64,000 nt of DNA from Nocardia caishijiensis NBRC 108228 (lineage in GTDB: Bacteria; Actinomycetota; Actinomycetes; Mycobacteriales; Mycobacteriaceae), in assembly GCF_001612825.1 (NCBI RefSeq), contig NZ_BDBE01000030.1, positions 248,001 to 312,000 of the forward strand. The letters are read 5' to 3'. The notes under the pieces are model-generated. The model saw nothing but the letters and a program-made list of their open reading frames with translations. It ran no database searches and was not told the origin of the DNA. Of the stretch, positions 51,796 to 60,370 are shown one piece after another. The position numbers and the translations under genes are program-made. The stretch's first letter is position 1; each line of letters starts with the position of its first letter.

Positions 51796-52529
51796 AGCGG
51801 CTGCGGGCGTTGCCGATCGATGTGTGGTTCGAACCGTTGATCATCGCGGTGATCGGTATCGGGTATGTGCTGTGGTATCGGGCCTCGACGTTCACCGCGA
51901 CCGAGCAGGCGTCGCTGGGGTGGGCGAATCTGCGGACCACGATCGTCGAGCATGTGCGGCTCACGGTGGTGGCGACATTGATCGTGGTGGTCGTCGCGAT
52001 TCCGCTGGGAATCGCGTTGACGCGGCCCGCGTTGCGCCGGTTCGAGCCGGTGGCGGTGAACATCGCCAATATCGGGCAGGCCGCCCCGGCGGTCGGTCTG
52101 CTCGTGCTGTTCACCTTCTGGTTGGGGACCGGGTTCCGTACCGCGGTGGTCGGCCTGGTGGTCTATGCGATCCTGCCGATCCTGCAGAACACGATCGTCG
52201 GGTTGCGTCAGGTGGATCAGCGCACGATCGAGGCGTCGCGGGGGATCGGGTACTCCGGATTGCGGACGCTGGTGCAGGTGGAGTTGCCGCTCGCGGTGCC
52301 GGTGATCCTCAACGGTGTGCGCACGGCGCTGGTGATTCTGGTCGGCACCGCGACCCTGAGCACGTTCATCGGCGCGACCAGCCTCGGGACGCTCATCACG
52401 ACTGGTGTCACCTTGTTCCTGCCGAAGCTGCTCATCTCCGGCGCGGTGCTGGTGGGGTTGCTGGCGTTGGTCATCGATTGGCTCGGTCGGCTCGTGGAGC
52501 TGGCCGCGACGCCGCGGGGTATCTCATGA
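51792..52529 (+). CDS. Second osmoprotectant-type ABC permease, 245 aa
   Basis: Six helices and the coupling loop QVDQRTIEASRGIGYSGLRTLVQVELP. It pairs with the first permease to make a heterodimeric channel, as in OpuB, OpuC and OsmU systems. The GTG start at 51792 lies within the ATPase stop; its own stop overlaps the lipoprotein start by four bases. Confidence 0.9.
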   Translation: MKRLRALPIDVWFEPLIIAVIGIGYVLWYRASTFTATEQASLGWANLRTTIVEHVRLTVVATLIVVVVAIPLGIALTRPALRRFEPVAVNIANIGQAAPAVGLLVLFTFWLGTGFRTAVVGLVVYAILPILQNTIVGLRQVDQRTIEASRGIGYSGLRTLVQVELPLAVPVILNGVRTALVILVGTATLSTFIGATSLGTLITTGVTLFLPKLLISGAVLVGLLALVIDWLGRLVELAATPRGIS

Positions 52530-53491
52530 AACGGCTGGTGTGCGCGCTCGTGGCGAGTGTTTCGCTGCTCGCGGGGTGTGGGTTGGTGAGTTCGTCGGGA
52601 ACATTCCACGACGCGAGCCTGCCGGATGGGGCGCGGCCGCTCGACGGGGCGAAGCTGACGGTGACGTCGAAGAGCTTCACCGAGGGCGTGTTGCTCGGCA
52701 AGATCACCGCCACGTATCTGGCGGCGGCGGGCGCGACCGTGTCGGATCTGACGGGTGCGCCGGGGTCGGCGTCGTCGCGGCAGGCCCAGCTCAACGGTGA
52801 CGCGGACATCCTGTGGGAGTACACGGGTACCGGCTGGGTGAACTACCACAACGAGACCGAGACCATCGTCGACCCGCAGGAATTGTGGCAGCGGGTGCAC
52901 GATGTGGAGAAGCGTGACCACGATCTGGAGTGGTTGGCGCCCGCCAATTTCAACGACACCTATGCTTTCGCGGCGTCGACGCCGACGGCCGAGCGGTTGG
53001 GGGTGCGGTCGCTGTCGGCGGTCGCGCAGCTTCCGGTGGCAGAGCGGACGTTCTGTGTCGACGACGAGTTCTTCAGTCGCTCGGACGGGTTCATTCCGAT
53101 GCTGGCGAAGTACGGCATTCCCTACAACGATCCGAACGGGGTGCCCTCGGGCAACGTCACCAGGATGGACGCGGGGGTCGTCTACACCGCGACCGCCAAG
53201 GGTGAGCCGTGCCGGTTCGGCATGGTCTACACCACTGACGGCCGGGTGAAGAACCTGAATCTGGTTGTGCTGGACGACGACAAGAAGTTCTTTCTGCCCT
53301 ACAGCGGGACCGCTGTGGTTCGTGGTGCGGTGCTCGAGGCGCATCCGCAGCTTCGGCCGCTGCTCGGTGCGATCTCCGAGCGGCTCACCGATGATCTGAT
53401 GCGTGAGCTCAACGGTCGGGTCGATATCGACGGGGAGGACCCGGCCGACGTCGCCTACGAGTGGTTGAAGAGCGCGAATCTGATCGAGTAG
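52526..53491 (+). CDS. Osmoprotectant-type substrate-binding lipoprotein (OpuBC-like), 321 aa
   Basis: A lipoprotein signal peptide with lipobox SLLAGC (C18), then a type II periplasmic-binding fold: LTVTSKSFTEGVLLGKI, ADILWEYTGTGWVNYHNE, DDEFFSRSDGFIPML and VVLDDDKKFF. The WEYTGT segment and several Tyr/Trp residues suit an aromatic cage for a quaternary amine or sulfonium. Ergothioneine-binding EgtU belongs to the same fold. Ligand identity is not determined by sequence. It is the last gene of the operon, eight bases from a convergent small gene. Confidence 0.88.
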   Translation: MKRLVCALVASVSLLAGCGLVSSSGTFHDASLPDGARPLDGAKLTVTSKSFTEGVLLGKITATYLAAAGATVSDLTGAPGSASSRQAQLNGDADILWEYTGTGWVNYHNETETIVDPQELWQRVHDVEKRDHDLEWLAPANFNDTYAFAASTPTAERLGVRSLSAVAQLPVAERTFCVDDEFFSRSDGFIPMLAKYGIPYNDPNGVPSGNVTRMDAGVVYTATAKGEPCRFGMVYTTDGRVKNLNLVVLDDDKKFFLPYSGTAVVRGAVLEAHPQLRPLLGAISERLTDDLMRELNGRVDIDGEDPADVAYEWLKSANLIE

Positions 53492-53498
53492 GCGCTGG

Positions 53499-53702
53499 TC
53501 AGAGGTGGTTGTTGAGGCCGACCATTTTGGTCGCGGTGGCCATGGCGGCAGCCAGGCCGAGCGCACCGAGGGCGGCGATGGCTAGGGATCCGGTGAGGGT
53601 CGTGAGACCGAACAAGAAGAACACGCAGGTGGCCAACATGATGGCGGTGCTGGTCAGATCCGTACTCGTCGTATTCGGCGTCCGATTACGTGAGTGGGTC
53701 AT
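53499..53702 (-). CDS. Small two-helix membrane protein, 67 aa
   Basis: The start is ATG 53702 (MTHSRNRTPNTTSTD) after a weak GAAG site. Two hydrophobic helices follow (LTSTAIMLATCVFFLFGLTT and SLAIAALGALGLAAAMATAT), ending KMVGLNNHL. Longer in-frame starts upstream cross A/T-rich promoter-like sequence. Function unknown. It converges on the ABC operon end. Confidence 0.6.
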   Translation of the reverse strand: MTHSRNRTPNTTSTDLTSTAIMLATCVFFLFGLTTLTGSLAIAALGALGLAAAMATATKMVGLNNHL

Positions 53703-53872
53703 ATCTTCACAGTTGCCAGAAACCGGGGTTACTAAACCGTTATTTCTGGCGCGGTCGACGCGTTTCGGCAGCTCCGGCGTGGGTAGCGCCCCAGTGACCG
53801 CGAGAGAAGGGCTGTCGAGATGCCGAAGACCACCAGATCGGGGCGGGCACGGACGGCGGGCGCGATCCTGAC

Positions 53873-54220
53873 ATGACCGCCGACGGCGATGACGACCAGG
53901 CGTACGGCCGTGCCGTGGTGTATGGCGGGTGCGTGATCGGTGCCGCGGCGCTCGTCTTCGCGGCGGTGAACTTCTGGGCCGCGACGCGTACGAATTGCGC
54001 GGGCGCGCGGACACATCTGTGTGACACGCCCGCCCAGGCCGCTGTGATGATCGGTCCGTCGCTGGTGCTGTTGGGCGGTGGGATCGGTGCGTTCGTCCAC
54101 ACTTATCAGCGCTATCGCGACGGGCGGTCGTGGCGGGTGTGGCAGGGGGCCGGATGGTTTCTGTTCATCCTGATGACCGCGTATCTGATGATCTCGGCTG
54201 GAACCATGTCGACCGGTTGA
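53873..54220 (+). CDS. Membrane protein, 115 aa
   Basis: Three helices: AVVYGGCVIGAAALVFAAVNFW, AAVMIGPSLVLLGGGIGAFVHTY and GAGWFLFILMTAYLMISAG. A loop with two cysteines (TNCAGARTHLC), probably external, could form a disulfide. It starts at ATG 53873; no family recognised. A hairpin follows its stop. Confidence 0.68.
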   Translation: MTADGDDDQAYGRAVVYGGCVIGAAALVFAAVNFWAATRTNCAGARTHLCDTPAQAAVMIGPSLVLLGGGIGAFVHTYQRYRDGRSWRVWQGAGWFLFILMTAYLMISAGTMSTG

Positions 54221-54235
54221 CCAGTTCGGACGGCA

Positions 54236-54261
54236 CCGCAGGGCGGGGGTTGGCCCTGCGG
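54236..54261. terminator. Bidirectional hairpin terminator
   Basis: Nine-bp arms CCGCAGGGC (54236-54244) and complement (54253-54261) with an 8-base loop, between two convergent small genes. Confidence 0.75.
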
Positions 54262-54272
54262 CACCGATCGGA

Positions 54273-54455
54273 CTAGTTCTGCGGCAGGGGGGAGGACGTC
54301 TGCCCGCCGGTGCGGGCACGTGGCGGCTTCACGCCGTGCATGATGTCGTTCCACCACGACTGCAGTGGGCTCGGTTCGGGCCAGCTGACCACGGTGGTGT
54401 CCGGCTCGGCCGCCGGTTCGGAGGTGTCGAAGACAGGATGATCGGAATAGCGCAT
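54273..54455 (-). CDS. Small hypothetical protein, 60 aa
   Basis: ATG 54455 has GAGGAAG eight bases upstream, and third-position GC is high, so I regard it as real. The product is acidic, then has SPLQSWWNDIMHGVK and a Pro-rich tail. There is no membrane helix, signal or known family. It may be co-transcribed with the STAS gene, which ends 35 bases upstream. Confidence 0.6.
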   Translation of the reverse strand: MRYSDHPVFDTSEPAAEPDTTVVSWPEPSPLQSWWNDIMHGVKPPRARTGGQTSSPLPQN

Positions 54456-54489
54456 CGCACAACTTCCTCGAGAGAACTGAACTGCTTCT

Positions 54490-54978
54490 TCACTGATGTG
54501 TTGGGGTGCCCCGGTCGATTTCGTGGTGTGTCCACACCCGCGGATTCGGTCGGGGCGGATCGGTCGTCGTCGGGATGACGTCGGCCAGGTCTGTGTGCAC
54601 GGTCAGCCACGGGGTGAGCCCGGCGGCGGTGATGACGCGGTCGACGACCGAGGGGGCCGCTTTGACCACGCTGACCCGGAGGGTGTCGTGGTGCTGTTGG
54701 GCACGGCAGGCCAGATCGAGGATCGATCGGCAGGACATGAAGGTGACGCCGTTGAGTTCGACGACCAACTGCCCGCTCTCCGAGGCGCGTCGGAAGGCGT
54801 CGTCGAGGACGCGACGCCAGCGGGTGATGGTGTAGGCGTCGATGTCGCCGCGCACGTACAGGACGGTCGTGGTCGACCGTGTTTCGAGGTCGGCGCCGAC
54901 CCGGGCGGACACATCGGGTGGTTCGCCGTCGAAGGCGGGTAGTTCGTATCGTCGTACGTGGCTGGGATTGGTGTTCAC
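54490..54978 (-). CDS. STAS-domain protein (anti-sigma factor antagonist-like), 162 aa
   Basis: Residues 35-125 form a STAS domain: TTTVLYVRGDIDAYTITRWRR, then GQLVVELNGVTFMSCRSILD, with serine in the FMSC position where anti-sigma antagonists are phosphorylated. This suggests a partner switch controlling a general-stress sigma factor; no anti-sigma kinase is nearby. GTG 54978 is chosen after AGGAA; the frame back to 55041 has no site. The C-terminal 40 residues are Pro/Arg-rich and probably disordered. Confidence 0.78.
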   Translation of the reverse strand: MNTNPSHVRRYELPAFDGEPPDVSARVGADLETRSTTTVLYVRGDIDAYTITRWRRVLDDAFRRASESGQLVVELNGVTFMSCRSILDLACRAQQHHDTLRVSVVKAAPSVVDRVITAAGLTPWLTVHTDLADVIPTTTDPPRPNPRVWTHHEIDRGTPTHQ

Positions 54979-55154
54979 GAGTACTCGATTTCCTCGGCAC
55001 CGGCAGGCCTCACGCTGCGCCGACCGGTCCTGGATCCTCAAGATCGGCTGGTACTACCCATTTGAGCACGCCGGTACGCCGCTGTCATGGACTGTGACTG
55101 ACTCGATGCCGAAATTCGCGACACAGTTGTGACTCGCGGCGCACCGTGCGTCGG

Positions 55155-55709
55155 TCAGTGACGGCCTTCGGCGAACTCCTCGACGATCTTGGCGCAGAAC
55201 GCGGGTAGGTCGTCGGGATTGCGGCTGGAGACGAGGCCGTTGTCGGTGACGACCTCCTCGTCGACGACGGTACCGCCCGCGTTGCGGATGTCGGTGCGCA
55301 CGCTGGGGTATGCGGTGAGGGTGCGGCCGCGGACCGCGTCGGCTTCGACGAGAGTCCAGGGGCCGTGGCAGATGACGCCGATCGGTTTGCCGGTGGCGGC
55401 GAATTGCTTGACGAAGCCGACCGCGGAGCTGTCCTGGCGGAGTTTGTCGGGATTGGTCGTGCCGCCGGGCAGGATGAGAGCGTCGTAGTCGTCGGGGCTG
55501 GCCTGGCTGACGACCTGGTCGACGGTGAAGGTGTCGCCCTTCTCCACGTCGTGGTTCATGGCCTGGATGCTGCCCGGTTCCAGGGAGATCAGGGTCGTGG
55601 TCGCGCCCGCGTCTTCGACGGCGGTGCGGGGTTGGACGAGTTCGACCTGTTCGACACCGTCGGTGGCCAGGATGGCGACGCGCTTACCGGTCAGTGCTTG
55701 CTGGGGCAT
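55155..55709 (-). CDS. DJ-1/PfpI-family protein, 184 aa
   Basis: The fold starts RVAILATDGVEQVELVQP. Nucleophile elbow VICHGPWTLVEA carries the conserved Cys, with the preceding acidic and His residues in place. YDALILPGGT is the other core strand. Members act as glyoxalase/deglycase, chaperone or peptidase in carbonyl and oxidative stress. AGGAG precedes ATG 55709. The start overlaps the end of the aldehyde dehydrogenase gene by 19 bases, giving one aldehyde/carbonyl-stress operon. Confidence 0.9.
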   Translation of the reverse strand: MPQQALTGKRVAILATDGVEQVELVQPRTAVEDAGATTTLISLEPGSIQAMNHDVEKGDTFTVDQVVSQASPDDYDALILPGGTTNPDKLRQDSSAVGFVKQFAATGKPIGVICHGPWTLVEADAVRGRTLTAYPSVRTDIRNAGGTVVDEEVVTDNGLVSSRNPDDLPAFCAKIVEEFAEGRH

Positions 55710-57022
55710 GGTGCACTCCTCACGTGGACGACTTTCACGGTGGTCATTTCGTCGAGCAGTTCGGGGCCGTAGCCGAAGCCGTTGCCGGATCGGCCTCGTG
55801 GTTGGGCGGCTCCGCCCGGCGCGCCGCCGAATACGGCGTTGATCTTCACGGTCGCGACGGGCAGCGTGCGCCAGGCTCGTTGGGCGTGGTCCATGGAGTT
55901 GGTGAGGACGGTGGCGGCGAGGCCGTATTCGCCGGTGGCGGCTTCGTCGAGGCCGGTGTCGAAGTCGGGGACCACGCGCACGGCGGCGATAGGACCGAAG
56001 GTCTCCTCGCGCAGCACCCGCATCTGGGGCAGGCAGTCGGTGAGGACGGTGGCCGGATAGGTCGCGTCCGGGCCGTCGGGGATGTGGCCGCCGACGAGGA
56101 CCTGGGCGCCGTGGTCGACGGCGTCGGCGACGTGGTCGTGCACGTGGGCGCGTTGGCGGGCGTCGACGAGTGGTTGCGGGTGTTCGTTCCACGCGGTGGC
56201 GCGGGCGCACAGTGCCTCGAGGAATCGCGGGGCGACGGCGCTGTGGACGTAGATGCGTTCGACCGACACGCAGATCTGGCCCGCGTTGGCGAAGGCGCCG
56301 AGCGCGGCTTGCTCGGCGGCCCATTCGGGGTCGACGTCGGCGTCGACGAGCAGCGGGTCGTTGCCACCGTTCTCGAGCAGGACCTTGGCGCCGGTGCGGG
56401 CGGCCGCGGCGGCGATGCGTTGTCCGGTGTCGCTGCTGCCGACATGGGCGATCACGTCGACCTCGGGGGAGGTCGTGAGCAGGGCGCCGATGTCGGCGCC
56501 GCCGGTGACGGTGGCCAGGACCGCGTCGGGAAAGTGCGGTGCCATGATCTGTCCGAGGAGTTCGCCGGTGCGGGGACAGCGTTCGCTCGGCTTGTGCAGC
56601 ACGGTGTTTCCGGTGACGACGGCGGCGCCGAGCAGCCCGCAGGCGATGGCGACCGGGTCGTTCCATGGGGTGAGGGCGACGACGAGCCCGCGCGGTTCGG
56701 GGATCATGAAGTCGGTGGCCTCGGGGGAGCCCTGGAGGGACCTGCCCCGGTGCAAGGGGCCGAGTTCGGCGTATTGGTCGAGGGTGGCCGCTCCCGCGAG
56801 GACTCCCTCGCGGCCGGAGGAGGAGGGCCGCCCGGTTTCGGTCGCGAGGGTGTCGGCGAGTTCGTCGGCGTGCGCGCGGACGGCCGCCGCGGCGGCACGC
56901 AGCATGGTGGCGCGATCGGCGGGTGGGACCCCGGCCCAACCGGGCTGGGCGGCGCGTGCCGAGCGCACCGCGTCGGCGATGTCCTCGGTGGGGGTTGGTG
57001 CGGGTGCGGTGGTTGTGGTCAT
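55691..57022 (-). CDS. Aldehyde dehydrogenase family protein, 443 aa
   Basis: Key ALDH motifs are TPWNDPVAIACGLLGAAVVTG and HKPSE in the NAD site, GSSDTGQ, catalytic Glu in VLLENGGNDP, and catalytic Cys in ANAGQICVSVERIYV. EETFGPIAAV and the C-terminal fold are complete. It is about 40 residues shorter at the N-terminus than typical ALDHs; ATG 57022 is the only well-placed start. The substrate aldehyde is unknown. It lies between a catalase-fold protein gene and pfpI. Confidence 0.9.
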   Translation of the reverse strand: MTTTTAPAPTPTEDIADAVRSARAAQPGWAGVPPADRATMLRAAAAAVRAHADELADTLATETGRPSSSGREGVLAGAATLDQYAELGPLHRGRSLQGSPEATDFMIPEPRGLVVALTPWNDPVAIACGLLGAAVVTGNTVLHKPSERCPRTGELLGQIMAPHFPDAVLATVTGGADIGALLTTSPEVDVIAHVGSSDTGQRIAAAAARTGAKVLLENGGNDPLLVDADVDPEWAAEQAALGAFANAGQICVSVERIYVHSAVAPRFLEALCARATAWNEHPQPLVDARQRAHVHDHVADAVDHGAQVLVGGHIPDGPDATYPATVLTDCLPQMRVLREETFGPIAAVRVVPDFDTGLDEAATGEYGLAATVLTNSMDHAQRAWRTLPVATVKINAVFGGAPGGAAQPRGRSGNGFGYGPELLDEMTTVKVVHVRSAPCPSKH

Positions 57023-57060
57023 GTGCTCGGCATACCCGGTAGGGGGCGGGGTAACAGGAA

Positions 57061-57768
57061 TCATGTTGGGGGAGTGTCGTTTTGGTCGGCGCGGCCGCGC
57101 CTGCTGCCGGTGTAGGCGCTTTCGCGGAGCCGGTCGAGTGCGTGCGGGACGAGGGCGACACCGGCCGGGCGGTTGAGGATCGGGTCGAAGAAGTCGGTGC
57201 GGTGTTCGCCGGGTTCGGCGCGGCGCAGGTCGAGTTCGCCGACGGGGATCGCCGTGCCGCCGAGGGCTTCGGCGGTGAGGGCGAACCGTAGGAGGCGGTC
57301 GTTGTCGAGGTGGTCGCGCAGGGCTTGCAAGGAGGCGGTGCCGGGGAGGTCGTCGAGGGGTTCGGCGAACAGCCACACCGGCGCGTCGTCACCGAAGCGG
57401 TAGGGCATGAGCGAACCGAAGCAGGCGCGGTCCCAGCCGCGTGCGGCGGTGACGACGAATCGACCGAGCGTGCCGCGTCCGGTGGTGGCCAGGGCGAAGT
57501 CCCAGGGGTGGTCGTCGCGGTCGAGGACGCGGAAGGCCAGCCCGAGTACGTCGGGGATGCCGGTGGGGGTGCCGATGCCTTTGGACAGTCTGCCGATGAC
57601 GGCGCGTTCGCCCGGCCCGAACCAGGGCACGAAGTCGGCGGCGGCGTGGAAACGTCCGGCCAGGCGCAGGCCGCGCGGATGGAACACCCGCGCGTGCCTG
57701 ACTTTCGCACCGGCTTGGAAAGCGTTGCGCACCAGAGTGTTCGGGATTCCGGTGAGGGTGTCGATCAT
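57061..57768 (-). CDS. Catalase-fold-like protein of uncertain function, 235 aa
   Basis: Segments ARVFHPRGLRLAGRFHAAAD, GRLSKGIGTPTGIPDVLGLA and PWDFALATTGRGTLGRF resemble a trimmed catalase-like barrel. Actinobacterial relatives are sometimes labelled phosphodiesterase. No heme ligand could be identified. ATG 57768 has no binding site of its own but overlaps the stop of an 11-codon upstream frame that has a perfect one, so translation is probably coupled. Confidence 0.6.
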   Translation of the reverse strand: MIDTLTGIPNTLVRNAFQAGAKVRHARVFHPRGLRLAGRFHAAADFVPWFGPGERAVIGRLSKGIGTPTGIPDVLGLAFRVLDRDDHPWDFALATTGRGTLGRFVVTAARGWDRACFGSLMPYRFGDDAPVWLFAEPLDDLPGTASLQALRDHLDNDRLLRFALTAEALGGTAIPVGELDLRRAEPGEHRTDFFDPILNRPAGVALVPHALDRLRESAYTGSRRGRADQNDTPPT

Positions 57769-57797
57769 CGGCGGTCCAAGGTGGTTGCGGTGGACAC
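57765..57797 (-). CDS. Ten-residue upstream peptide, translational coupler
   Basis: AAAGGAG lies six bases before GTG 57797, which opens a frame encoding VSTATTLDRR. Its TGA overlaps the ATG of the catalase-fold gene (ATGA). The downstream gene has no other site. Ribosome delivery by reinitiation is the simplest reading; regulatory use is unproven. Confidence 0.45.
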   Translation of the reverse strand: MSTATTLDRR

Positions 57798-57814
57798 GGC
57801 GAGCTCCTTTCGGT

Positions 57815-57832
57815 GGCCGGGCTCACCCGGCC
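57815..57832 (-). terminator. Hairpin at the end of the glycan operon
   Basis: GGCCGGG (57815-57821), CTCA loop and CCCGGCC (57826-57832), with a second hairpin CGGGC-GCAT-GCCCG at 57848-57861. They lie between the GT9 stop (57886) and the next gene, so they probably end the 64-to-57.9-kb transcript. Confidence 0.5.
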
Positions 57833-57885
57833 CTTCTTCCTGGATGACGGGCGCATGCCCGCTGGTGTGGGCGGTAAACGCGGGG

Positions 57886-58806
57886 TCAGGTTTCGCGCAG
57901 CTGTGTTTCCACGGCCGCGATGACCTGGGTGGCGGTCAGGGCGAGTAGACCGGGGTCGGGGGTGTCGGCGAACGGGTCGCCGGGTAGCCCTGCCCACAGC
58001 GCGTGGTGTCGCCGCAGGTATGGAGGGGGTCCCCACTGGGCCGGGGAGACGGGACCGAACAGCAGGACCAAGGGGGTGGACACGGCGGTGGCCAGGTGTC
58101 CGACGCCCGTGTCGGCGCTGACCAGCAGACGGGCTCCTGCCACGAGGTGGACGAGTTCGTCGATGCTGTGGTCGCCCGCGCGCGAGGCCGATGCGGGCAG
58201 CCCGGCCAGCATGGCGACGGTGTCGGTGAGGGGGCGTTCGTCCGCGCTGCCGGTGAGCACCACGGTGAATCCGCGTTCGCGCAGATGGGCGGCGACGGCA
58301 CCGAAGTGGTCGAGGGGCCAGCGTCGGGCGGGCGCCGACGCACCGGGGTGGACGATGACGTGGCCGAGTCGGGGTGCGTCGACGGCCAGCTCCAGTCGGT
58401 TGCGGTCGGTGGGAACGGCTGCCCATTCGAGCAGTCGGCACCAGCGGTCGACTTCGTGCGGCGACGGATCCCACGCGGGCCCGGCCAGGTGGGGAAACTC
58501 GGGATGCGCGTGGGTGAGCAGGGTGCCCGGGCGGGTGGCGGCCAGCGCGGTGATGCTCTGGGGACCGCTGCCGTGCAGGTTGACGGCCAGCTCGGGCGGT
58601 GGGCCTGGCCATTCGAAGGCGGCGAGGTCGGAGGTGGGGTGGAGGGCGTCGGCGCAGTCGGCGCGTTTCAGCAGTGGCTGCAACGACGCGGGGGCGGCGA
58701 CCACGAGCCGGTCGTCGGGGTGGGCGGCGCGCAGGGCCCGCAGCGCGGGCAACCCGGTGAGCAGGTCGCCGATGCCGAGGGCCCGCAGCGCCAGGATCAC
58801 CGCCAC
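57886..58806 (-). CDS. GT9 (heptosyltransferase-like) glycosyltransferase, 306 aa
   Basis: The start VILALRALGIGDLLTGLPALRAL is the ADP-heptose-transferase N-terminal signature. HVIVHPGASAPARRWPLDHF and the C-terminal VSADTGVGHLATAVSTPLVLLFGPVSPAQWGPP form the donor site, with the conserved D-T-G-x-x-H. It is last in the operon; GTG 58806 overlaps the kinase stop. Usual family members attach heptose to lipid A core, but this Gram-positive must use another acceptor. Confidence 0.88.
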   Translation of the reverse strand: MAVILALRALGIGDLLTGLPALRALRAAHPDDRLVVAAPASLQPLLKRADCADALHPTSDLAAFEWPGPPPELAVNLHGSGPQSITALAATRPGTLLTHAHPEFPHLAGPAWDPSPHEVDRWCRLLEWAAVPTDRNRLELAVDAPRLGHVIVHPGASAPARRWPLDHFGAVAAHLRERGFTVVLTGSADERPLTDTVAMLAGLPASASRAGDHSIDELVHLVAGARLLVSADTGVGHLATAVSTPLVLLFGPVSPAQWGPPPYLRRHHALWAGLPGDPFADTPDPGLLALTATQVIAAVETQLRET

Positions 58807-59762
58807 CCGACCACCTCGACCATGGTGTTCCCCAGGGGCGGTTCGGGTTCGGCGAGCGAGGAGGCGGCACCGTTGCCGACGAAGTCGGCGGCCGCGCTCA
58901 CCGCGTGGCGCACCGCGGGCTCGGTCGACTCGCCTTCGGCCAGCACCACGGTGACCGCCGCGGCGAACCGGTCACCGGCACCGCAGATGTCGACGCCCTC
59001 GGGTGCACGGCAGCCCGGCGGTACCTGGATGCGCAGCCCGGCGGGAAATTCCGCGCCGCACAGGTAGGCGCCGTCGGGTCCGAGCGTCACCGCGACAGCG
59101 TGGGCCGACCACAGGCGGGCCAGGGTGCTGGTGTCGCGGATCGTCGAGGCCGAATCGAGGAGCCGCAATGCCTCGCTGCGGTTCGGGGTGACGATGGCGG
59201 TGTCGGGGATCGGCAGCGAACCCAGCGGATGCGGATCCCACACCACCGGGATACGCGGCGCGAGCGTGCGCAGCAGGCCACGGATCTGCGGGTGTGCGGT
59301 CATGCCGCGGCCGTAGTCGGACACCAGCACCCCGGAGGCGCGGGCCAGGACGCTGTCGATATCAGTGGGGATCGGCCCGGGCGCCACTTTCCCGGTGCCC
59401 GAATCGCAGCGGGCGATCACTACGGGCTCGTCGCTGTCGGTGCAGCGGCCGTCGGCGCGCACGCGCTGCTTGCACACCGTCGACCCGTGCAACGGCACGG
59501 CGATGACCTGCACGTACGGCTCGAGCAGGGCACGCAACTGGTGTCCGGCGTGGTCGTTGGCGAAGCCGCCGACCAGGACCACCTCGTCGGCGTCACCCGC
59601 GGCGAGGCGAGCGGCCAGGCCTGCCCCGCCGGGCCGGTAGCGGGTGGTGGTGACGTCGACGATCGGGGCGTCGTCCTGGCTGTAGCGTTCGCAGTGACCG
59701 TCGACGTCGATGTCGAGGAAGACGTCACCGAGCACGACGATCGGTCCGGGGTGGGCGGTCAC
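58797..59762 (-). CDS. PfkB/ribokinase-family kinase, HldE kinase-domain-like, 321 aa
   Basis: Pattern of D-heptose-7-phosphate 1-kinase (RfaE domain I): IVVLGDVFLDIDVDGHCER, the sugar-site YRPGGAGLAARLAAGD, LVSDYGRGM, TPNRSEALRLLDS and the catalytic GVDICGAGDRFAAAV with the base Asp. It lacks a nucleotidyltransferase domain, so activation to a nucleotide sugar must be by another enzyme. GTG 59762 overlaps the isomerase stop. Adjacent GmhA- and GmhB-like genes support a heptose phosphate substrate. Confidence 0.82.
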   Translation of the reverse strand: MTAHPGPIVVLGDVFLDIDVDGHCERYSQDDAPIVDVTTTRYRPGGAGLAARLAAGDADEVVLVGGFANDHAGHQLRALLEPYVQVIAVPLHGSTVCKQRVRADGRCTDSDEPVVIARCDSGTGKVAPGPIPTDIDSVLARASGVLVSDYGRGMTAHPQIRGLLRTLAPRIPVVWDPHPLGSLPIPDTAIVTPNRSEALRLLDSASTIRDTSTLARLWSAHAVAVTLGPDGAYLCGAEFPAGLRIQVPPGCRAPEGVDICGAGDRFAAAVTVVLAEGESTEPAVRHAVSAAADFVGNGAASSLAEPEPPLGNTMVEVVGWR

Positions 59763-60370
59763 AGTGCCTCCAAGGCGGCGTCGAGGGCGGTGCACAGGGC
59801 GTGGGCGAGCACGAGATGTATTTCCTGGACGGTGGCGACGGTGTCGGCTTCGACCGCGATGGCGTCGTCGCAGACCGAGGCGAGGGTGTTGGGTGGTGGT
59901 CCGGTCAGCGCCCAGGTGGTGATGCCCATTTCGTGCGCGGTCTTGGCGGTGGCGACGACGTTCGGGCTGGTGCCGCTGGTGGAGAGCACCACCAGGGCGT
60001 CGCCCGGTCGGCCGTGGGCGCGCAGTTGGCGGGCGAACATCTCCTCGATGCCGTAGTCGTTGGCGATGGCGGTGGTCGCGGAGGTGTCGCAGTGCAGGGC
60101 GATCGCGGCCAGCGGGCGGCGTTCGGCGCGGAAACGGCCGGTGAGTTCGGCGCTCAGATGCTGGGCTTCGGCGGCGCTGCCACCGTTTCCACAGGCGAAC
60201 AGCCGACTGTTGCGTTGGTAGATGTCGGTGAGTTGTTCGCCCCACGACCAGATGCGTCGGATCGCGGCGGTGCGGTTGCGTTCCAGGGCGACACCGAGCG
60301 CACCGAAATGCTGTTCCAGATCCGACCCGGTCTCGGGGACCAGGTGCTGGGTGCCGGGCGAGTCGTTCAT
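59759..60370 (-). CDS. gmhA: SIS-domain sugar isomerase, GmhA-like, 203 aa
   Basis: Sedoheptulose-7-phosphate isomerase pattern: LFACGNGGSAAEAQHLSAEL with Ser/Gln for phosphate binding, ALHCDTSATTAIANDYG with D and T of the active site, LVVLSTSGTSPNVVATAKTA, and the C-terminal helix EIHLVLAHALCTALD. It makes D-glycero-D-manno-heptose 7-phosphate. ATG 60370 overlaps the phosphatase stop by four bases. Symbol given by family and context. Confidence 0.85.
   Translation of the reverse strand: MNDSPGTQHLVPETGSDLEQHFGALGVALERNRTAAIRRIWSWGEQLTDIYQRNSRLFACGNGGSAAEAQHLSAELTGRFRAERRPLAAIALHCDTSATTAIANDYGIEEMFARQLRAHGRPGDALVVLSTSGTSPNVVATAKTAHEMGITTWALTGPPPNTLASVCDDAIAVEADTVATVQEIHLVLAHALCTALDAALEAL

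Noticed and set aside
55694..57115. 473-codon forward frame over the aldehyde dehydrogenase gene
   Set aside because: Gly/Val/Ala-rich shadow of a convincing reverse-strand ALDH with both catalytic residues.
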